IMG/VR virus record: IMGVR_UViG_3300045930_000367
Span: 1-27,055 of that record
DNA length: 27,055 nt
Source: a virus
Direction: 5' to 3' (one strand)
This document shows positions 1 to 7,844 of this stretch, in pieces; position 1 is the stretch's first letter; every line of letters begins with the position of its first letter. The translations under genes were made by a program, and so were the position numbers. The notes below the pieces were generated by a model. That model saw nothing but the letters and a program-made list of their open reading frames with translations, made no database searches and had not been told where the DNA came from.

Positions 1-176
1 CCAGCAGCGCGACCGATGGGCTCTATCCGGTGCGGGTGCAGGCAAAGGACGCGGCGGGCGCGGCGATCACCGGCGTCTATGACTACTTCCCGGTGAATGG
101 CATCCTGACCGTTGCCGTGGCGCAGGGCGACGACCCCGGCAGCGTGGCGGTCACGATTCGCTATCTGGCGCCCTGA
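1..176 (+). CDS. C-terminal end of a phage structural protein (5'-truncated)
   Basis: The frame is open from base 3 to a TGA at 174-176, about 57 residues, and its start lies outside the window. The residues alternate hydrophobic and polar positions (PVRVQAKDAAG, ILTVAVAQGDD, VAVTIRYLAP), as in a beta-sandwich. The downstream ATG at 179 is two bases past the stop, so the two genes are in one operon. The position, upstream of LamG-like virion proteins and head-tail connectors, suggests a capsid-associated or decoration protein. The family is not recognised. Confidence 0.6.
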   Translation, partial: SSATDGLYPVRVQAKDAAGAAITGVYDYFPVNGILTVAVAQGDDPGSVAVTIRYLAP

Positions 177-178
177 CG

Positions 179-2008
179 ATGGGCGCGATCTGGCTCTCGC
201 TCGGCATGGGGATCGGCGGTGGGCGGGGGGCGGGCAGCGCTGGCGACCCCGCCTACTACGTCTTCCGTGACCAGTTTACCGCCGATCTGGACGCCGCCTG
301 GAACGACACCGGCGCCAACTTCACCGTCGAGGGCGACCGGCTGATCCTGGGTGGGGCGGCACCCGCCGTCTGGTCGGAGCCCCTGGAGCATACTGCCGGG
401 ATTGCCCGCGCCACCGGCCGGGCGCTCGCCGCCTGGGTCCTGGTGGGGGATCGCAACGGCGATTTCTTTCTCGGCTGGTCATCTGCCACCGGCGAGACCG
501 ACCCGCGCACCGATGGGCACGGCTGGGTCATGGAGGACGGGGCGCTCGCCGTCTCCGAACCGGGCGCGAAGATCGCGTTCGCCGGTACGGCCGGCAATGC
601 CTTCGAGGTCCGGCCGCTGGAACACCTCTTCGTCGCGGCGCTCAACGACCGCGGCGCGGTCTACCTACTGCGTCCCTTTGATACCGGCGACGGGAGTCCG
701 GCGCTCTCGGCGACGTGGCCCCTCCCGGCCCTTGCCGCCGATGAGGCGTGGGTCCTCCATGTTGCCGTCACCGACACCGACGCCACGCTGCACCCGGCCA
801 TCTCGGCGAACGCCGGACTCGGCTGGGTGGATGACGTGCGCGTGGTGGACGTGGCCGACTGGGCGAGCGCCGACTTCCTATCAACCCTGGCCGACCGCTT
901 TACCCGCATCGACTCGGCGACCGATCCCGGCCCGCTCTGGACGACGACCCTCGGCACCGCCGGCATCAGCAGTAATCGCCTCTATTTCCCGAGCGTGCCC
1001 GGCCGAGTCATCAATACGGATGTCGGATTTACGGACGGCGCCTGGTGTTTCACGGCGAACCCCGGCGCCTCGGCGAGTAACGGGATCTACTGCCTGCTGC
1101 GCTACCTCGATGGTAGTAACTTTATCTACTTGACCAATAACGCCGGCTCAACGGAGATTCACCTGCGCAAAGTCGTCGCGACGGTGGACACCGCCATCGA
1201 CAACACCGCGTTTACGTGGAATGCGAACACCGACCACCGCATCATCATCCGCGCTATCGGCAACAAGTACGCCGTCACGGTCAACGGCGTCGATCCGTTC
1301 GGCGGCGTCGTCACGGACGCCGGGTCGGCGCATCTGACCCGCACCGGAGTGGGGATGCAGGTCGGGTCAGATGCCGTGCGCTTTGATGATGTCGCCGGCT
1401 TCCCCGCCGTGGTCACGCTGCCCGAAGAAATCCTGCACGGCCTGGTGCCGCAACCCTGGACGGTCGGCGCCACGCTGGCGAGTGACGCTTTTACCGGCAG
1501 TAACGGCACGATGTTGACCGCCCATGACGCCAACTGGACGAGCCTCGGCGGCACGAGCGAGATTCAATCCAACCGGGCCGTGGTCACGGTCGGGGCGACC
1601 TACGCGATCACGGGCGACGACCTCGAGGTGTCGGCTGACCTGATCCTGCCGGCCACGGCAACACCGCTGCGGGCCGGGCTCTATGCCCGCTACCTGGACA
1701 GCGATAACTGGGTGCGCGTGCGGATCTACGAAGACGGCACCGGCACCGACGAGCTCGAGGTCGAGGAGTCGGTGGGTGGCTCGGCGTCGATCGTCCACAA
1801 GACGCAGTTTGGCTCCTACTACACCAACGGGGCCACGGTCGCGCTCAAACTCCAGGTCCGGGGCGACCTCCTGCGCTACCTGCTGGACGGAGAGCCCTGC
1901 GGGTCCTATGTCACCGCGATTGCGGCCGGCGACCCCGGTCTGTACTGTGAGGACGCCAACGATAACGGGACGGTCTTTGACAACTTTACCGTCACGGCGG
2001 TGTCGTGA
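179..2008 (+). CDS. Virion surface protein with three concanavalin/LamG-like modules (609 aa)
   Basis: This is a large beta-rich structural protein. I see three modules that open with a similar strand: RDQFTADLDAAWNDTG near residue 30, LADRFTRIDS near 234, and ASDAFTGSNG near 431. Each closes with an aromatic/Asp strand: WVDDVRVVDV near 216, VRFDDVAGF near 400, and VFDNFTVTAV at the C-terminus. This layout is typical of concanavalin A-like/LamG jelly rolls, which bind carbohydrate in many phage adhesins. It has a short Gly-rich N-terminus and no membrane segment. It starts two bases after the previous stop and has no strong Shine-Dalgarno, so it is probably translationally coupled. It could be a head fibre or a tail-side receptor binder. 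The gene lies upstream of the connector genes, which favours a capsid-attached adhesin, but that is inference. Confidence 0.75.
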   Translation: MGAIWLSLGMGIGGGRGAGSAGDPAYYVFRDQFTADLDAAWNDTGANFTVEGDRLILGGAAPAVWSEPLEHTAGIARATGRALAAWVLVGDRNGDFFLGWSSATGETDPRTDGHGWVMEDGALAVSEPGAKIAFAGTAGNAFEVRPLEHLFVAALNDRGAVYLLRPFDTGDGSPALSATWPLPALAADEAWVLHVAVTDTDATLHPAISANAGLGWVDDVRVVDVADWASADFLSTLADRFTRIDSATDPGPLWTTTLGTAGISSNRLYFPSVPGRVINTDVGFTDGAWCFTANPGASASNGIYCLLRYLDGSNFIYLTNNAGSTEIHLRKVVATVDTAIDNTAFTWNANTDHRIIIRAIGNKYAVTVNGVDPFGGVVTDAGSAHLTRTGVGMQVGSDAVRFDDVAGFPAVVTLPEEILHGLVPQPWTVGATLASDAFTGSNGTMLTAHDANWTSLGGTSEIQSNRAVVTVGATYAITGDDLEVSADLILPATATPLRAGLYARYLDSDNWVRVRIYEDGTGTDELEVEESVGGSASIVHKTQFGSYYTNGATVALKLQVRGDLLRYLLDGEPCGSYVTAIAAGDPGLYCEDANDNGTVFDNFTVTAVS

Positions 2009-2042
2009 TGCGTCGCGTTTCGCACCCGTGGAGGATTAGCAC

Positions 2043-2519
2043 ATGGTGAAGCAGGGCACCGAGCGGGCTATCGAGTGGTTCGGCGCGGACGTGGAGGAAG
2101 ATCCTGACCGCCGGCGCACGGCCGTCTACCTCGACGGCTTCCGGGGCGTAGACGCGACGGTGATGCGCCCGCAGCGGCAGCCGGACGGGACGGTCGCGGA
2201 CGTGCCGGTGCGCCGCGCCGCGCCGACGATCATCCAGGCCAAGACGACCGCCGGGCCGCGCGCCGGTCACGACATCGGCCGGCTGACCGCTCGCTTCAAG
2301 ACGTTCCGAGAGGCGGCGCGCTTCGCCCCGCCCGACGATCGGGCAACCTGGGAAACGCGGCGGGATATTTCCTTTGCCGAGATGCAGATTGCGCGATTTC
2401 GGCAGAAGTTGGAGCGGTACGAGGCGACCGACAACCCGCGGCCCGAACAGGTCGCGCTCCTGCGGGACCACGTCGCGAAGTGGCGCGTCCGCTTTGCCGA
2501 ATTGACCGGGCAGGGATAG
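2043..2519 (+). CDS. Hypothetical phage protein, 158 aa, in the structural operon
   Basis: I do not recognise the family. The ATG is preceded by GGAGG at 2030-2034. The N-terminal half is mixed and charged (FGADVEEDPDRRRTAVYLDGF). The C-terminal half (about residue 75 on) is strongly helical and basic/acidic, with EMQIARFRQKLERYEATD and a final VAKWRVRFAELTG helix, so a coiled coil or scaffold-like helix is plausible. A 13-codon mini-ORF (2008-2049) bridges the upstream stop and this start through TGATG and ATGGTGA overlaps, which could couple translation. The setting, between two virion genes, suggests a morphogenesis role. Nothing in the sequence shows an enzyme motif. Confidence 0.7.
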   Translation: MVKQGTERAIEWFGADVEEDPDRRRTAVYLDGFRGVDATVMRPQRQPDGTVADVPVRRAAPTIIQAKTTAGPRAGHDIGRLTARFKTFREAARFAPPDDRATWETRRDISFAEMQIARFRQKLERYEATDNPRPEQVALLRDHVAKWRVRFAELTGQG

Positions 2520-2528
2520 GAGGAAACA

Positions 2529-2975
2529 ATGCCGAGCGCGACTGGAAAGTTGTATGGGAATGGTTTGCTCAACCTCCTCGACGGCGGTGTCATCTGGGGC
2601 ACCGATGACGTGTACCTGGCGCTGGCGAGCTCAAGCTACACCGTGGACATCGACGCGCACGACAACTGGGATGATGTTGTCGCGAACGAGGTCACGGGGA
2701 CCAACTGGTCCGCCAACGGCCAGCAGGCGGACGGTGAAGCGCTCTCGCTCGTCGGCGCCAACAATGATGTCGAATTCGACATCACCGACGAGGTGACGGC
2801 GACCGTCACCCTGACGGACGGGAAGCACCTGATCGTCTACTCCCGCACCAACGGCACCGACGCGACGCGCGAACTGATCGGCTACGGCACCTTCGACACG
2901 GCACTCGCCCCGCAAGGGGGGAGCCTCACGCTGGACTTTGCGACGACGGGATTCGTACTTATAGATTATACGTAG
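2529..2975 (+). CDS. Small beta-rich phage structural protein, 148 aa
   Basis: The ATG follows AGGAGG at 2519-2524, an excellent ribosome-binding site. The protein begins with a short helix ([16 protein letters not shown]), then reads as alternating strands: [20 protein letters not shown]-like segments, [18 protein letters not shown], and a C-terminal [18 protein letters not shown]. This pattern is common in small phage virion proteins with a jelly-roll or Ig-like fold. It lies nine bases downstream of the preceding gene, so the two are probably co-transcribed. The first HNH endonuclease gene is inserted directly after its stop. The exact role (decoration, fibre or neck) is not determined. 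Confidence 0.7.
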   Translation: MPSATGKLYGNGLLNLLDGGVIWGTDDVYLALASSSYTVDIDAHDNWDDVVANEVTGTNWSANGQQADGEALSLVGANNDVEFDITDEVTATVTLTDGKHLIVYSRTNGTDATRELIGYGTFDTALAPQGGSLTLDFATTGFVLIDYT

Positions 2976-2982
2976 AGAAATC

Positions 2983-2991
2983 TGTTATACT
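2983..2991 (+). promoter_or_regulatory. Extended -10 promoter of HNH gene 1
   Basis: TGTTATACT is a TG-n-TATACT extended -10 element in an unusually AT-rich 40-base stretch (2951-2992), ahead of the HNH gene at 3028. No good -35 is visible 17 bases upstream, which is normal for extended -10 promoters. The neighbouring ATTATAC at 2965-2971 also reads as TATAAT on the other strand. Confidence 0.5.
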
Positions 2992-3027
2992 TCTGGCGAC
3001 GGATTGTCGGTCGCTGGAGGTGTAACA

Positions 3028-3576
3028 GTGAAGCTCTACGGAAGCTCCGAACGATGGACACAGCGCGAGGACGGGTCGTGGTGGTACCGCAGCGTGGTGG
3101 ACAAGAAATACGGCCATCAGGTCTGGCTCTCGTCCATCGAGACGGCGTGCGGCCAATGCCGCGAACCGTTGGTTGTTCCGCGCTCTCGCTTCATTCAAGC
3201 AGGACGCAAGGGGCAGGAGCTTTTCTGCTCTCGCGCCTGCGCTGCGGCAGCGTTGCCGCGAACCCGCAAGAAGCCGATCGGTCGGCCACAACTTCCGGAA
3301 GGCGGTCGTCGCGTCGATCGAACGAGCGGGTATGTCTACGTCTGGCTTCGGGGCGAAGACGGGAAGAAGCGACAGTTCGCCGAGCATCGTCTCGTCATGG
3401 AGCGGCAGCTTGGGCGAAAGCTCCGGCGCAACGAAACCGTCCACCACAAGAACGGGGTGCGGGATGACAACCGACCGGAGAACCTGGAACTTTGGGCGTC
3501 GAACCACCACAGCGGACAGCGGGCATCCGAAGGGGAACCGCATTGCCCGACCTGCCGGTGCTTCGAGCACGAGTGA
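3028..3576 (+). CDS. HNH homing-type endonuclease with zinc ribbon (182 aa)
   Basis: A free-standing HNH nuclease expected to cut double-stranded DNA. The catalytic motif is [19 protein letters not shown] near residues 137-155, with the HH pair and the downstream Asn-rich strand-helix of HNH_3-type enzymes. An N-terminal treble-clef-like zinc site (CGQC near residue 34, CSRAC near 67) and a C-terminal CPTC supply further metal ligands. A GTG at 3028 is preferred over the in-frame TTG at 3004 because GGAGGTG lies at 3016-3022 with proper spacing. It has its own AT-rich promoter and interrupts a run of structural genes. Both are typical of a mobile homing gene. It is on the sense strand, unlike the other two HNH genes here. 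Confidence 0.88.
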   Translation: MKLYGSSERWTQREDGSWWYRSVVDKKYGHQVWLSSIETACGQCREPLVVPRSRFIQAGRKGQELFCSRACAAAALPRTRKKPIGRPQLPEGGRRVDRTSGYVYVWLRGEDGKKRQFAEHRLVMERQLGRKLRRNETVHHKNGVRDDNRPENLELWASNHHSGQRASEGEPHCPTCRCFEHE

Positions 3577-3588
3577 CTACACGTGGGC

Positions 3589-3810
3589 ATGACCGCGCCG
3601 CGTGCCACCTGCGCCATCTGCGGCCGGCAGTTCTGGCCGAGCCATGTGCCGCGGGCCGGCCTGGTCGCCTGCGGGCCGGCCTGCGCCGAGCGGCTGCGCC
3701 GGCATGACACCGCGACCGTCGCGTTGATCCTGGCGACGCTGGCGAAACCGATCGATGCCGGTCGGGCGCGGGCGTGGCTGTGCTTACAGCCGGTGCGAGA
3801 CGGTCAATGA
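3589..3810 (+). CDS. Small CxxC...CxxxC zinc-finger protein (about 73 aa)
   Basis: The N-terminus carries CAICGRQFWPSH followed by ACGPACAERLR, giving a C-x2-C ... C-x3-C zinc site. The spacing and flanks resemble the N-terminal zinc ribbon of the HNH protein encoded just upstream (CGQC ... CSRAC). The rest is a helix (TVALILATLAKPIDAGRARAWLCL). The start could be ATG 3589 or in-frame GTG 3583, and neither has a clear Shine-Dalgarno. The gene follows the HNH gene by 12 bases. It may be cargo that arrived with it, or a phage protein that donated the ribbon. Its function is unknown. The coding potential looks moderate. Confidence 0.5.
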   Translation: MTAPRATCAICGRQFWPSHVPRAGLVACGPACAERLRRHDTATVALILATLAKPIDAGRARAWLCLQPVRDGQ

Positions 3811-3867
3811 GCGACGACGACACCGTCACCGCCGGCGTGAGCGCGGTCGTCGCTACAGGGTAGGGCG

Positions 3868-6285
3868 ATGGTGCGCGCCGGGTTTTCGGGCGCCGAGACG
3901 GGGCACGAACACGCCGAGGGCATGACCCTGACCGCCGGCGGGTCGGCGGCGACCATCCAGACCTCCGTCAAGCGCAGCGGGGTCTATGCCTATCAGTGCA
4001 ATTCCGGCGCGGGGAACCAGACGAGCTACGTCTCGACTCCGTGGACGAGCAGCGGCAGTACCTTTTTCCGCGCGTATTTCCGCGTCAGCGCCCTCCCGTC
4101 CTCTACGGTCAGCCTCCTTCGGCCCATCACGAACCGCATCTCTGCCCGGCTGACATCGGGCGGGAAGATTCAGCTCTGGAACGACAACGCCGGGACGCAG
4201 ATCGGCTCCGACTCGTCGGCGACGATCGCGATTGATACGTGGTATCGCCTGGAACTGTGGAACGGCGAAGGGGGTTCCGGCGCCGTTGACGACGGAGCGT
4301 TGCGGCTCGACGGCACAACGGTTGCGTCGTTCACCGATCTCTCGCTCGGCGATACGTCAAGCCTCTGGACTGTCGGCTGGCTGGACGCTCCTGGGGCGAA
4401 TACATCCCTCTATTTGGACGATCTCGCCATCAACAATTCGACCGGCTCCGATCAAACGTCGTGGCCCGGCGAGGGCAAAATCATCCTCCTTGTGCCGACC
4501 GCCGATTCGGTGCGTGACGCGCTCTGGACCGGCGGGGCCGGCGGCACGTCCAACCTGTATGAGGCGGTCAATAACCTGCCGCCGACCGGTGCCGCGTCCG
4601 CGTCAGCAACGGATGCCAGTCAGATTGAGCACGCCGGCGGCGCGGGCGGGACCACTGACGATTACGAAGCGACCATGACGACCTACTCTGCCGCCGGTCT
4701 GGTGAGCGGAGATACGGTCACGGTGGTCCAGTACCTTGCCGTGCACGGTGAGGACATTTCCACCGGCGCCAAACTCCTGTCATTCCAACTCCTCTCCAAC
4801 CCGAGCGACACCGACTCCGGCAACGTCACCGCCGGCACCAGCGCGGTCGGCGCCTATCCGACGAACTGGCTCGTCCGCCGCAACGGGGCGGTCTACGCGC
4901 CATCGGTGACGCTCGGGACCGCGCCGGTGGCGCGGGTGCGCCGGCCGGAGACGGCATCCCGCGTCGCCTCCGTCTGCTTTATGGGCATCCTAGTCGAGTA
5001 CGTCCACTCCGAGGGCGACGACACCGGCACCATCTCATCCGGCACGCTCGCCGTCGCCGGCCAGAGCGTCACCGGGCAGACGGACACGCTCGCCGCCGTG
5101 GCAACCGGCGGGCACGCCGTCACCGGCCAGAGCGTCACCGCTAACCCGGTGGCGTTGGGCGAGGTCGCGCCCGGCGACCTCGCCGTCGCCGGGCAGACGA
5201 TCACGGCGGACACCGGATCGGTCGCCACCGTCGCCGCCGGCGCTCATGCCGTTGCGGGTCAGACGGTCACGGGCGAGGCCGGGTCGGTCGGCACGATCGC
5301 GACCGGGAGCCACACCGTTGCCGGCCAGACCGTGACCGGCGAGGCGGGGTCGGTCGGCACCATCGCCACCGGGGCACATACCGTCGCCGGCCAAACCGTG
5401 ACCGGGCAGGTGGGCAGCGTCGGCACGATCAGCACCGGCGAGCACGTCGCCAGCGGCCAGACCGTCACCGGGATCGACGGCGGCACGGGCGACACCGGCA
5501 CGATGAGCACCGGCAGTCACGCCGTCACCGGTCAGACCGTCACCGGCACGGCCGAATCGACGGCCGCGATTGCCACCGGGAGTCATGCGGTTGCCGGGCA
5601 GGCCGTGACCGGCGAAGCCGGCGCCGTTGGAGCGGTGGCGGTCGGCTCCCTCACGCTGTCGGGGCAGGCCGTATCCGGTACCGCCGGGGCGGTCGGTACG
5701 ATCGGCGCGGGCGAGCTCGCCGTGTCCGGACAGACCGTCATCGGTGAGGAAACCGGCGGCGCCAGCGAAACGGGGACCATCCTGGCCGGATCGCTCGCCG
5801 TGACCGGGCAGGCGGTCGCGGGCATCGCCGCATCGGTCGGGACGGTGGCGACCGGCGAACTCGCCGTCTCCGGGCAGGACGTAACCGCCGATCCTGCCGT
5901 GCTCGCCGCTGTCGCGACCGGGGGCCATGCTGTCAGCGGGCAGGCGGTGTCCGCTGATCCCGCGGTCCTTGGGGCGATCGCGTCCGGCGCGCTCGCGATC
6001 GACGGGCAGACGATCGTCGCGCTGTGGGATTCGGTCGCCCTGATCGCGACGGGCGAGTACGCCGTGGCGGGGCAGACGATGACGGGCTTTACCGGCATCA
6101 TCCCGTCCGCCTGGCTCGCTGACCTCACCCGCGTCGTGGCGTCCGGCCCGGACCTGAGCCGGGCAACTGTCCCGCTGGCGTTGACCCGGACGACCACCGG
6201 CCTGGCGCTACGTCGAGCAACCGCTTCGCGAGCATTGACCCGGACAACCACCGACCCGCCGATCCTGACCCGCACCCCGGACTGA
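3868..6285 (+). CDS. Repeat-containing phage adhesin with N-terminal LamG-like domain (805 aa)
   Basis: Residues 1-200 form a concanavalin/LamG-like domain that ends in YLDDLAINNSTGS...SWPGEGKI, a signature seen in many phage surface proteins. Residues 205-385 form a second beta domain (ILLVPTADSVRDALW ... GILVEYVHSEG). Residues 385-743 hold 16 tandem copies of a 22-residue unit with consensus SVGTIATGSHAVAGQTVTGEAG; the invariant GQ is followed by T/S/A-V-T. The tail (745-805) has six 9-10-residue repeats of an LTRxxTxxA type. There is no signal peptide or membrane segment. The alternating small/hydrophobic pattern suggests a beta-strand stalk or fibre. The gene lies between the HNH insertion and a baseplate/fibre-like gene. 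It is probably a capsid or tail fibre, but the attachment site on the virion is unknown. Confidence 0.75.
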   Translation: MVRAGFSGAETGHEHAEGMTLTAGGSAATIQTSVKRSGVYAYQCNSGAGNQTSYVSTPWTSSGSTFFRAYFRVSALPSSTVSLLRPITNRISARLTSGGKIQLWNDNAGTQIGSDSSATIAIDTWYRLELWNGEGGSGAVDDGALRLDGTTVASFTDLSLGDTSSLWTVGWLDAPGANTSLYLDDLAINNSTGSDQTSWPGEGKIILLVPTADSVRDALWTGGAGGTSNLYEAVNNLPPTGAASASATDASQIEHAGGAGGTTDDYEATMTTYSAAGLVSGDTVTVVQYLAVHGEDISTGAKLLSFQLLSNPSDTDSGNVTAGTSAVGAYPTNWLVRRNGAVYAPSVTLGTAPVARVRRPETASRVASVCFMGILVEYVHSEGDDTGTISSGTLAVAGQSVTGQTDTLAAVATGGHAVTGQSVTANPVALGEVAPGDLAVAGQTITADTGSVATVAAGAHAVAGQTVTGEAGSVGTIATGSHTVAGQTVTGEAGSVGTIATGAHTVAGQTVTGQVGSVGTISTGEHVASGQTVTGIDGGTGDTGTMSTGSHAVTGQTVTGTAESTAAIATGSHAVAGQAVTGEAGAVGAVAVGSLTLSGQAVSGTAGAVGTIGAGELAVSGQTVIGEETGGASETGTILAGSLAVTGQAVAGIAASVGTVATGELAVSGQDVTADPAVLAAVATGGHAVSGQAVSADPAVLGAIASGALAIDGQTIVALWDSVALIATGEYAVAGQTMTGFTGIIPSAWLADLTRVVASGPDLSRATVPLALTRTTTGLALRRATASRALTRTTTDPPILTRTPD
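5020..6096 (+). repeat. 16 tandem 66-bp coding repeats (22 aa each)
   Basis: The repeat unit is 22 codons and recurs about 16 times without breaking frame. Units 4-7 (about 5215-5450) are the most alike, with near-identical DNA such as GGGTCGGTCGGCAC repeated 66 bases apart. Two units carry 4-5 extra residues (IDGGTGD and EETGGASE), which look like insertions at the turn between units. Later units have drifted. This graded divergence suggests growth by unequal recombination in the central part. Confidence 0.85.
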
Positions 6286-6294
6286 GGAGGATCT

Positions 6295-6657
6295 ATGGCA
6301 CGCGGCACGATCAGACTCACCCGCGGCGACGACTACTCCGAGACGCTCTCCTTTGACGAGAGCGACGGCAGCGACTACGACCTGACCGGCGGCTCGGTCC
6401 GCTTCACCCTCAAGGTCAATCCCGGTGACGCCGACCTTGCCGCCGTCGTCTCCCACGTCTCCGGCGACGGCAATCTCACCATCACCAGCCCGGCTACCGG
6501 CACCGTTACTCATCAGATCACGGCGACGGAGACGGAGGCGCTGATGCCCGGCGTCTACTACTACGACTACCAGCTCGTCGCGGTGGATAGCACGGTGGCG
6601 ACGCTGGAGCGTGGCCGCGCCGAGGTGGCCGCGGACATTACTCGGACTGCCGCCTAG
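6295..6657 (+). CDS. BppU-like / Ig-like structural protein (120 aa)
   Basis: The ATG follows GGAGG, which overlaps the upstream TGA region (6283-6290). The protein opens with TIRLTRGDDYSETLSFDE and SDYDLTGGSVRFTLKVNPGD, then LPGVYYYDYQLVAVDS-type strands and a closing ERGRAEVAADITRTA. This is the pattern of the N-terminal domain of baseplate upper proteins and related phage Ig-like domains, where 'L.RGDD...' precedes 'YDLTG.tVRF.lK'. It is a single domain, much shorter than full BppU proteins. It may serve as an adaptor that anchors the upstream repeat fibre to the virion. The family assignment comes from pattern only. Confidence 0.65.
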   Translation: MARGTIRLTRGDDYSETLSFDESDGSDYDLTGGSVRFTLKVNPGDADLAAVVSHVSGDGNLTITSPATGTVTHQITATETEALMPGVYYYDYQLVAVDSTVATLERGRAEVAADITRTAA

Positions 6658-6768
6658 CATCCGCTATACTGTCATCAACCGAAGAGCCGCCGATGGGTTC
6701 AGCGGCCCGTTTCTCGACCAGCGCAGCGCGCCGGTCGGCGAAGCGGGCCGTTTGTGTTGGGGCGCAGG
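6658..6768 (+). promoter_or_regulatory. Intergenic region with TATACT element before head-completion genes
   Basis: This 111-base gap separates the fibre module from the connector genes. It contains TATACT at 6665-6670 (a -10-like hexamer with a poor -35) and two GC-rich segments that can fold (GCCGC/GCGGC at 6686-6705, then CGGCGAAGCGGGCCG near 6737-6751). An internal promoter or a small structured leader is possible. Neither is certain. Confidence 0.25.
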
Positions 6769-7368
6769 ATGCCGGTCGCGACCGTCTACGCCAGTCTGGA
6801 GGAAATCAAGTCGCGGCTGCCGCACACTAGCAGCGCGAACGATGCCGACCTCCTCGATTGCCTGCTGTCCGCATCGCGCGAGGTGGACGGACTGACCGGG
6901 CGTAGCTTCGGACAGACGGCGAGCGAGAGCCGCACGGCAACGGCCGAATGGGGCGACTGGCTGCCCGTGGACGATCTGGTGAGCGCGAGTGCCGTCGTCA
7001 CCGACGAGGACGGCGACCGGACCTATGAAATCACCTGGGCCGCCACGGACTATGACCTCGAGCCGGAGAACGCCTCAGTCTACGGCACGCCCTATACAGC
7101 GCTACGCGTTGCCCCGAGCGGCACCCGGAGCTTCCCCACCGGCCGGCGTGGCGTGCGGATCACCGGCGTCTGGGGCTGGCCGGCGGTGCCGGAGGATGTG
7201 CGTGAGGCAACGCTCGTGCTCGCCATCCGGCTCTACAAACGCAAAGATGCGCCCTACGGGATCGCCGGGACGACGGAGTTGGGCCAGGCGGTCTACGTGC
7301 CGCGCGATGACCCAGACATCCGGGGGCTGATCGCGCCCTACCGGCGGATGGGAGTGGCGGCGATATGA
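6769..7368 (+). CDS. Head-tail connector / adaptor (gp6-like)
   Basis: A protein of 199 residues from ATG 6769. An in-frame GTG at 6754 is an alternative. Residues 6-45 (YASLEEIKSRLPHTSSANDADLLDCLLSASREVDGLTGRSF) match the helical start of phage head-tail adaptors of the HK97 gp6/SPP1 gp15 group ('..dLK..L....d.dD..L...L.aAs..id..tgR.F'). A beta insertion follows (residues 55-150), ending in GVRITGVWGWPAVPEDVREATLVLAIRLYKR, the usual C-terminal helix preceded by the 'G.WGW..vP..v..A' motif. It plugs onto the portal and receives the tail. It overlaps the next gene by ATGA, and the gene order after it fits head completion. Confidence 0.85.
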   Translation: MPVATVYASLEEIKSRLPHTSSANDADLLDCLLSASREVDGLTGRSFGQTASESRTATAEWGDWLPVDDLVSASAVVTDEDGDRTYEITWAATDYDLEPENASVYGTPYTALRVAPSGTRSFPTGRRGVRITGVWGWPAVPEDVREATLVLAIRLYKRKDAPYGIAGTTELGQAVYVPRDDPDIRGLIAPYRRMGVAAI

Positions 7369-7844
7369 GCGTGACCGTCATCCTCACCGGCGACCGCGCG
7401 CTCGCCGCCAAGCTGACACCGGAGCGGATCGCCGGCCCCCCGGCGCGGCGGTTGCTCACCCGCTCGGCTATCGCCGTGCAGGGCAACGCGCGTGGCTTCG
7501 CCAGGGTCGATCGGGGCCAGTGGCGGAACAGCATCGTCACCGCCGTGGACGCGACCCCGTTCCCGACGTGGGCGAAGGTGGGTAGCAATCTCTCTTACGC
7601 GCCGTTCGTCCACAACGGCCGGCGGGCCGGGAGGATGCCGCCGGACGCGCCGATCCGGGGCTGGGCACGCCGCCACGGCATCCCCGAGGAGGCGGTCTTC
7701 CCGATCCGCCGGGCCATCGGCCGGCGCGGCACCACGGGCGACAAGGCCCTCACGCGCGGGCTCAATGCCAGCAAGCCGGCCATTCAGGGGTTCGTCGCCA
7801 TCTGTGCGCGGGAGATCGAAGCCGGCGCGGGGAGTGGTCGATGA
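7365..7844 (+). CDS. HK97 gp10-like head-tail joining / neck protein (159 aa)
   Basis: The start overlaps the previous stop (ATGA at 7365-7368). The core motif SNLSYAPFVHNGRRAGRMPPDAPIRGWARRHGI (described here by residues 74-106) is the hallmark of phage gp10/neck-type proteins, where 'YApfvE.G...'. is followed by a basic 'P...l..W...hg' helix. The N-terminal helix (RLLTRSAIAVQGNARGFARVDRGQWRNSI) also fits. The protein works in the neck, between connector and tail terminator. No unusual features beyond high Arg content. Confidence 0.8.
   Translation: MSVTVILTGDRALAAKLTPERIAGPPARRLLTRSAIAVQGNARGFARVDRGQWRNSIVTAVDATPFPTWAKVGSNLSYAPFVHNGRRAGRMPPDAPIRGWARRHGIPEEAVFPIRRAIGRRGTTGDKALTRGLNASKPAIQGFVAICAREIEAGAGSGR

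Noticed and set aside
2008-2049. 13-codon frame bridging two structural genes
   Set aside because: Overlaps at both ends suggest coupling, but it is short and the Shine-Dalgarno of the next gene explains the sequence.
3807-3863. 18-codon frame (MSDDDTVTAGVSAVVATG) between the zinc-finger gene and the adhesin
   Set aside because: It overlaps the previous stop by ATGA, but it has no domain and no Shine-Dalgarno; it could be a coupling peptide or a remnant, and there is not enough to call it a gene.
5035-5928. - strand frame with repeats opposite the adhesin
   Set aside because: It is only the reverse reading of the 66-bp repeats; the + frame has the LamG domain and continuous fold.
5020-6096. 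CRISPR array
   Set aside because: The repeats are in-frame coding repeats without constant repeat/variable spacer structure. No CRISPR elsewhere.
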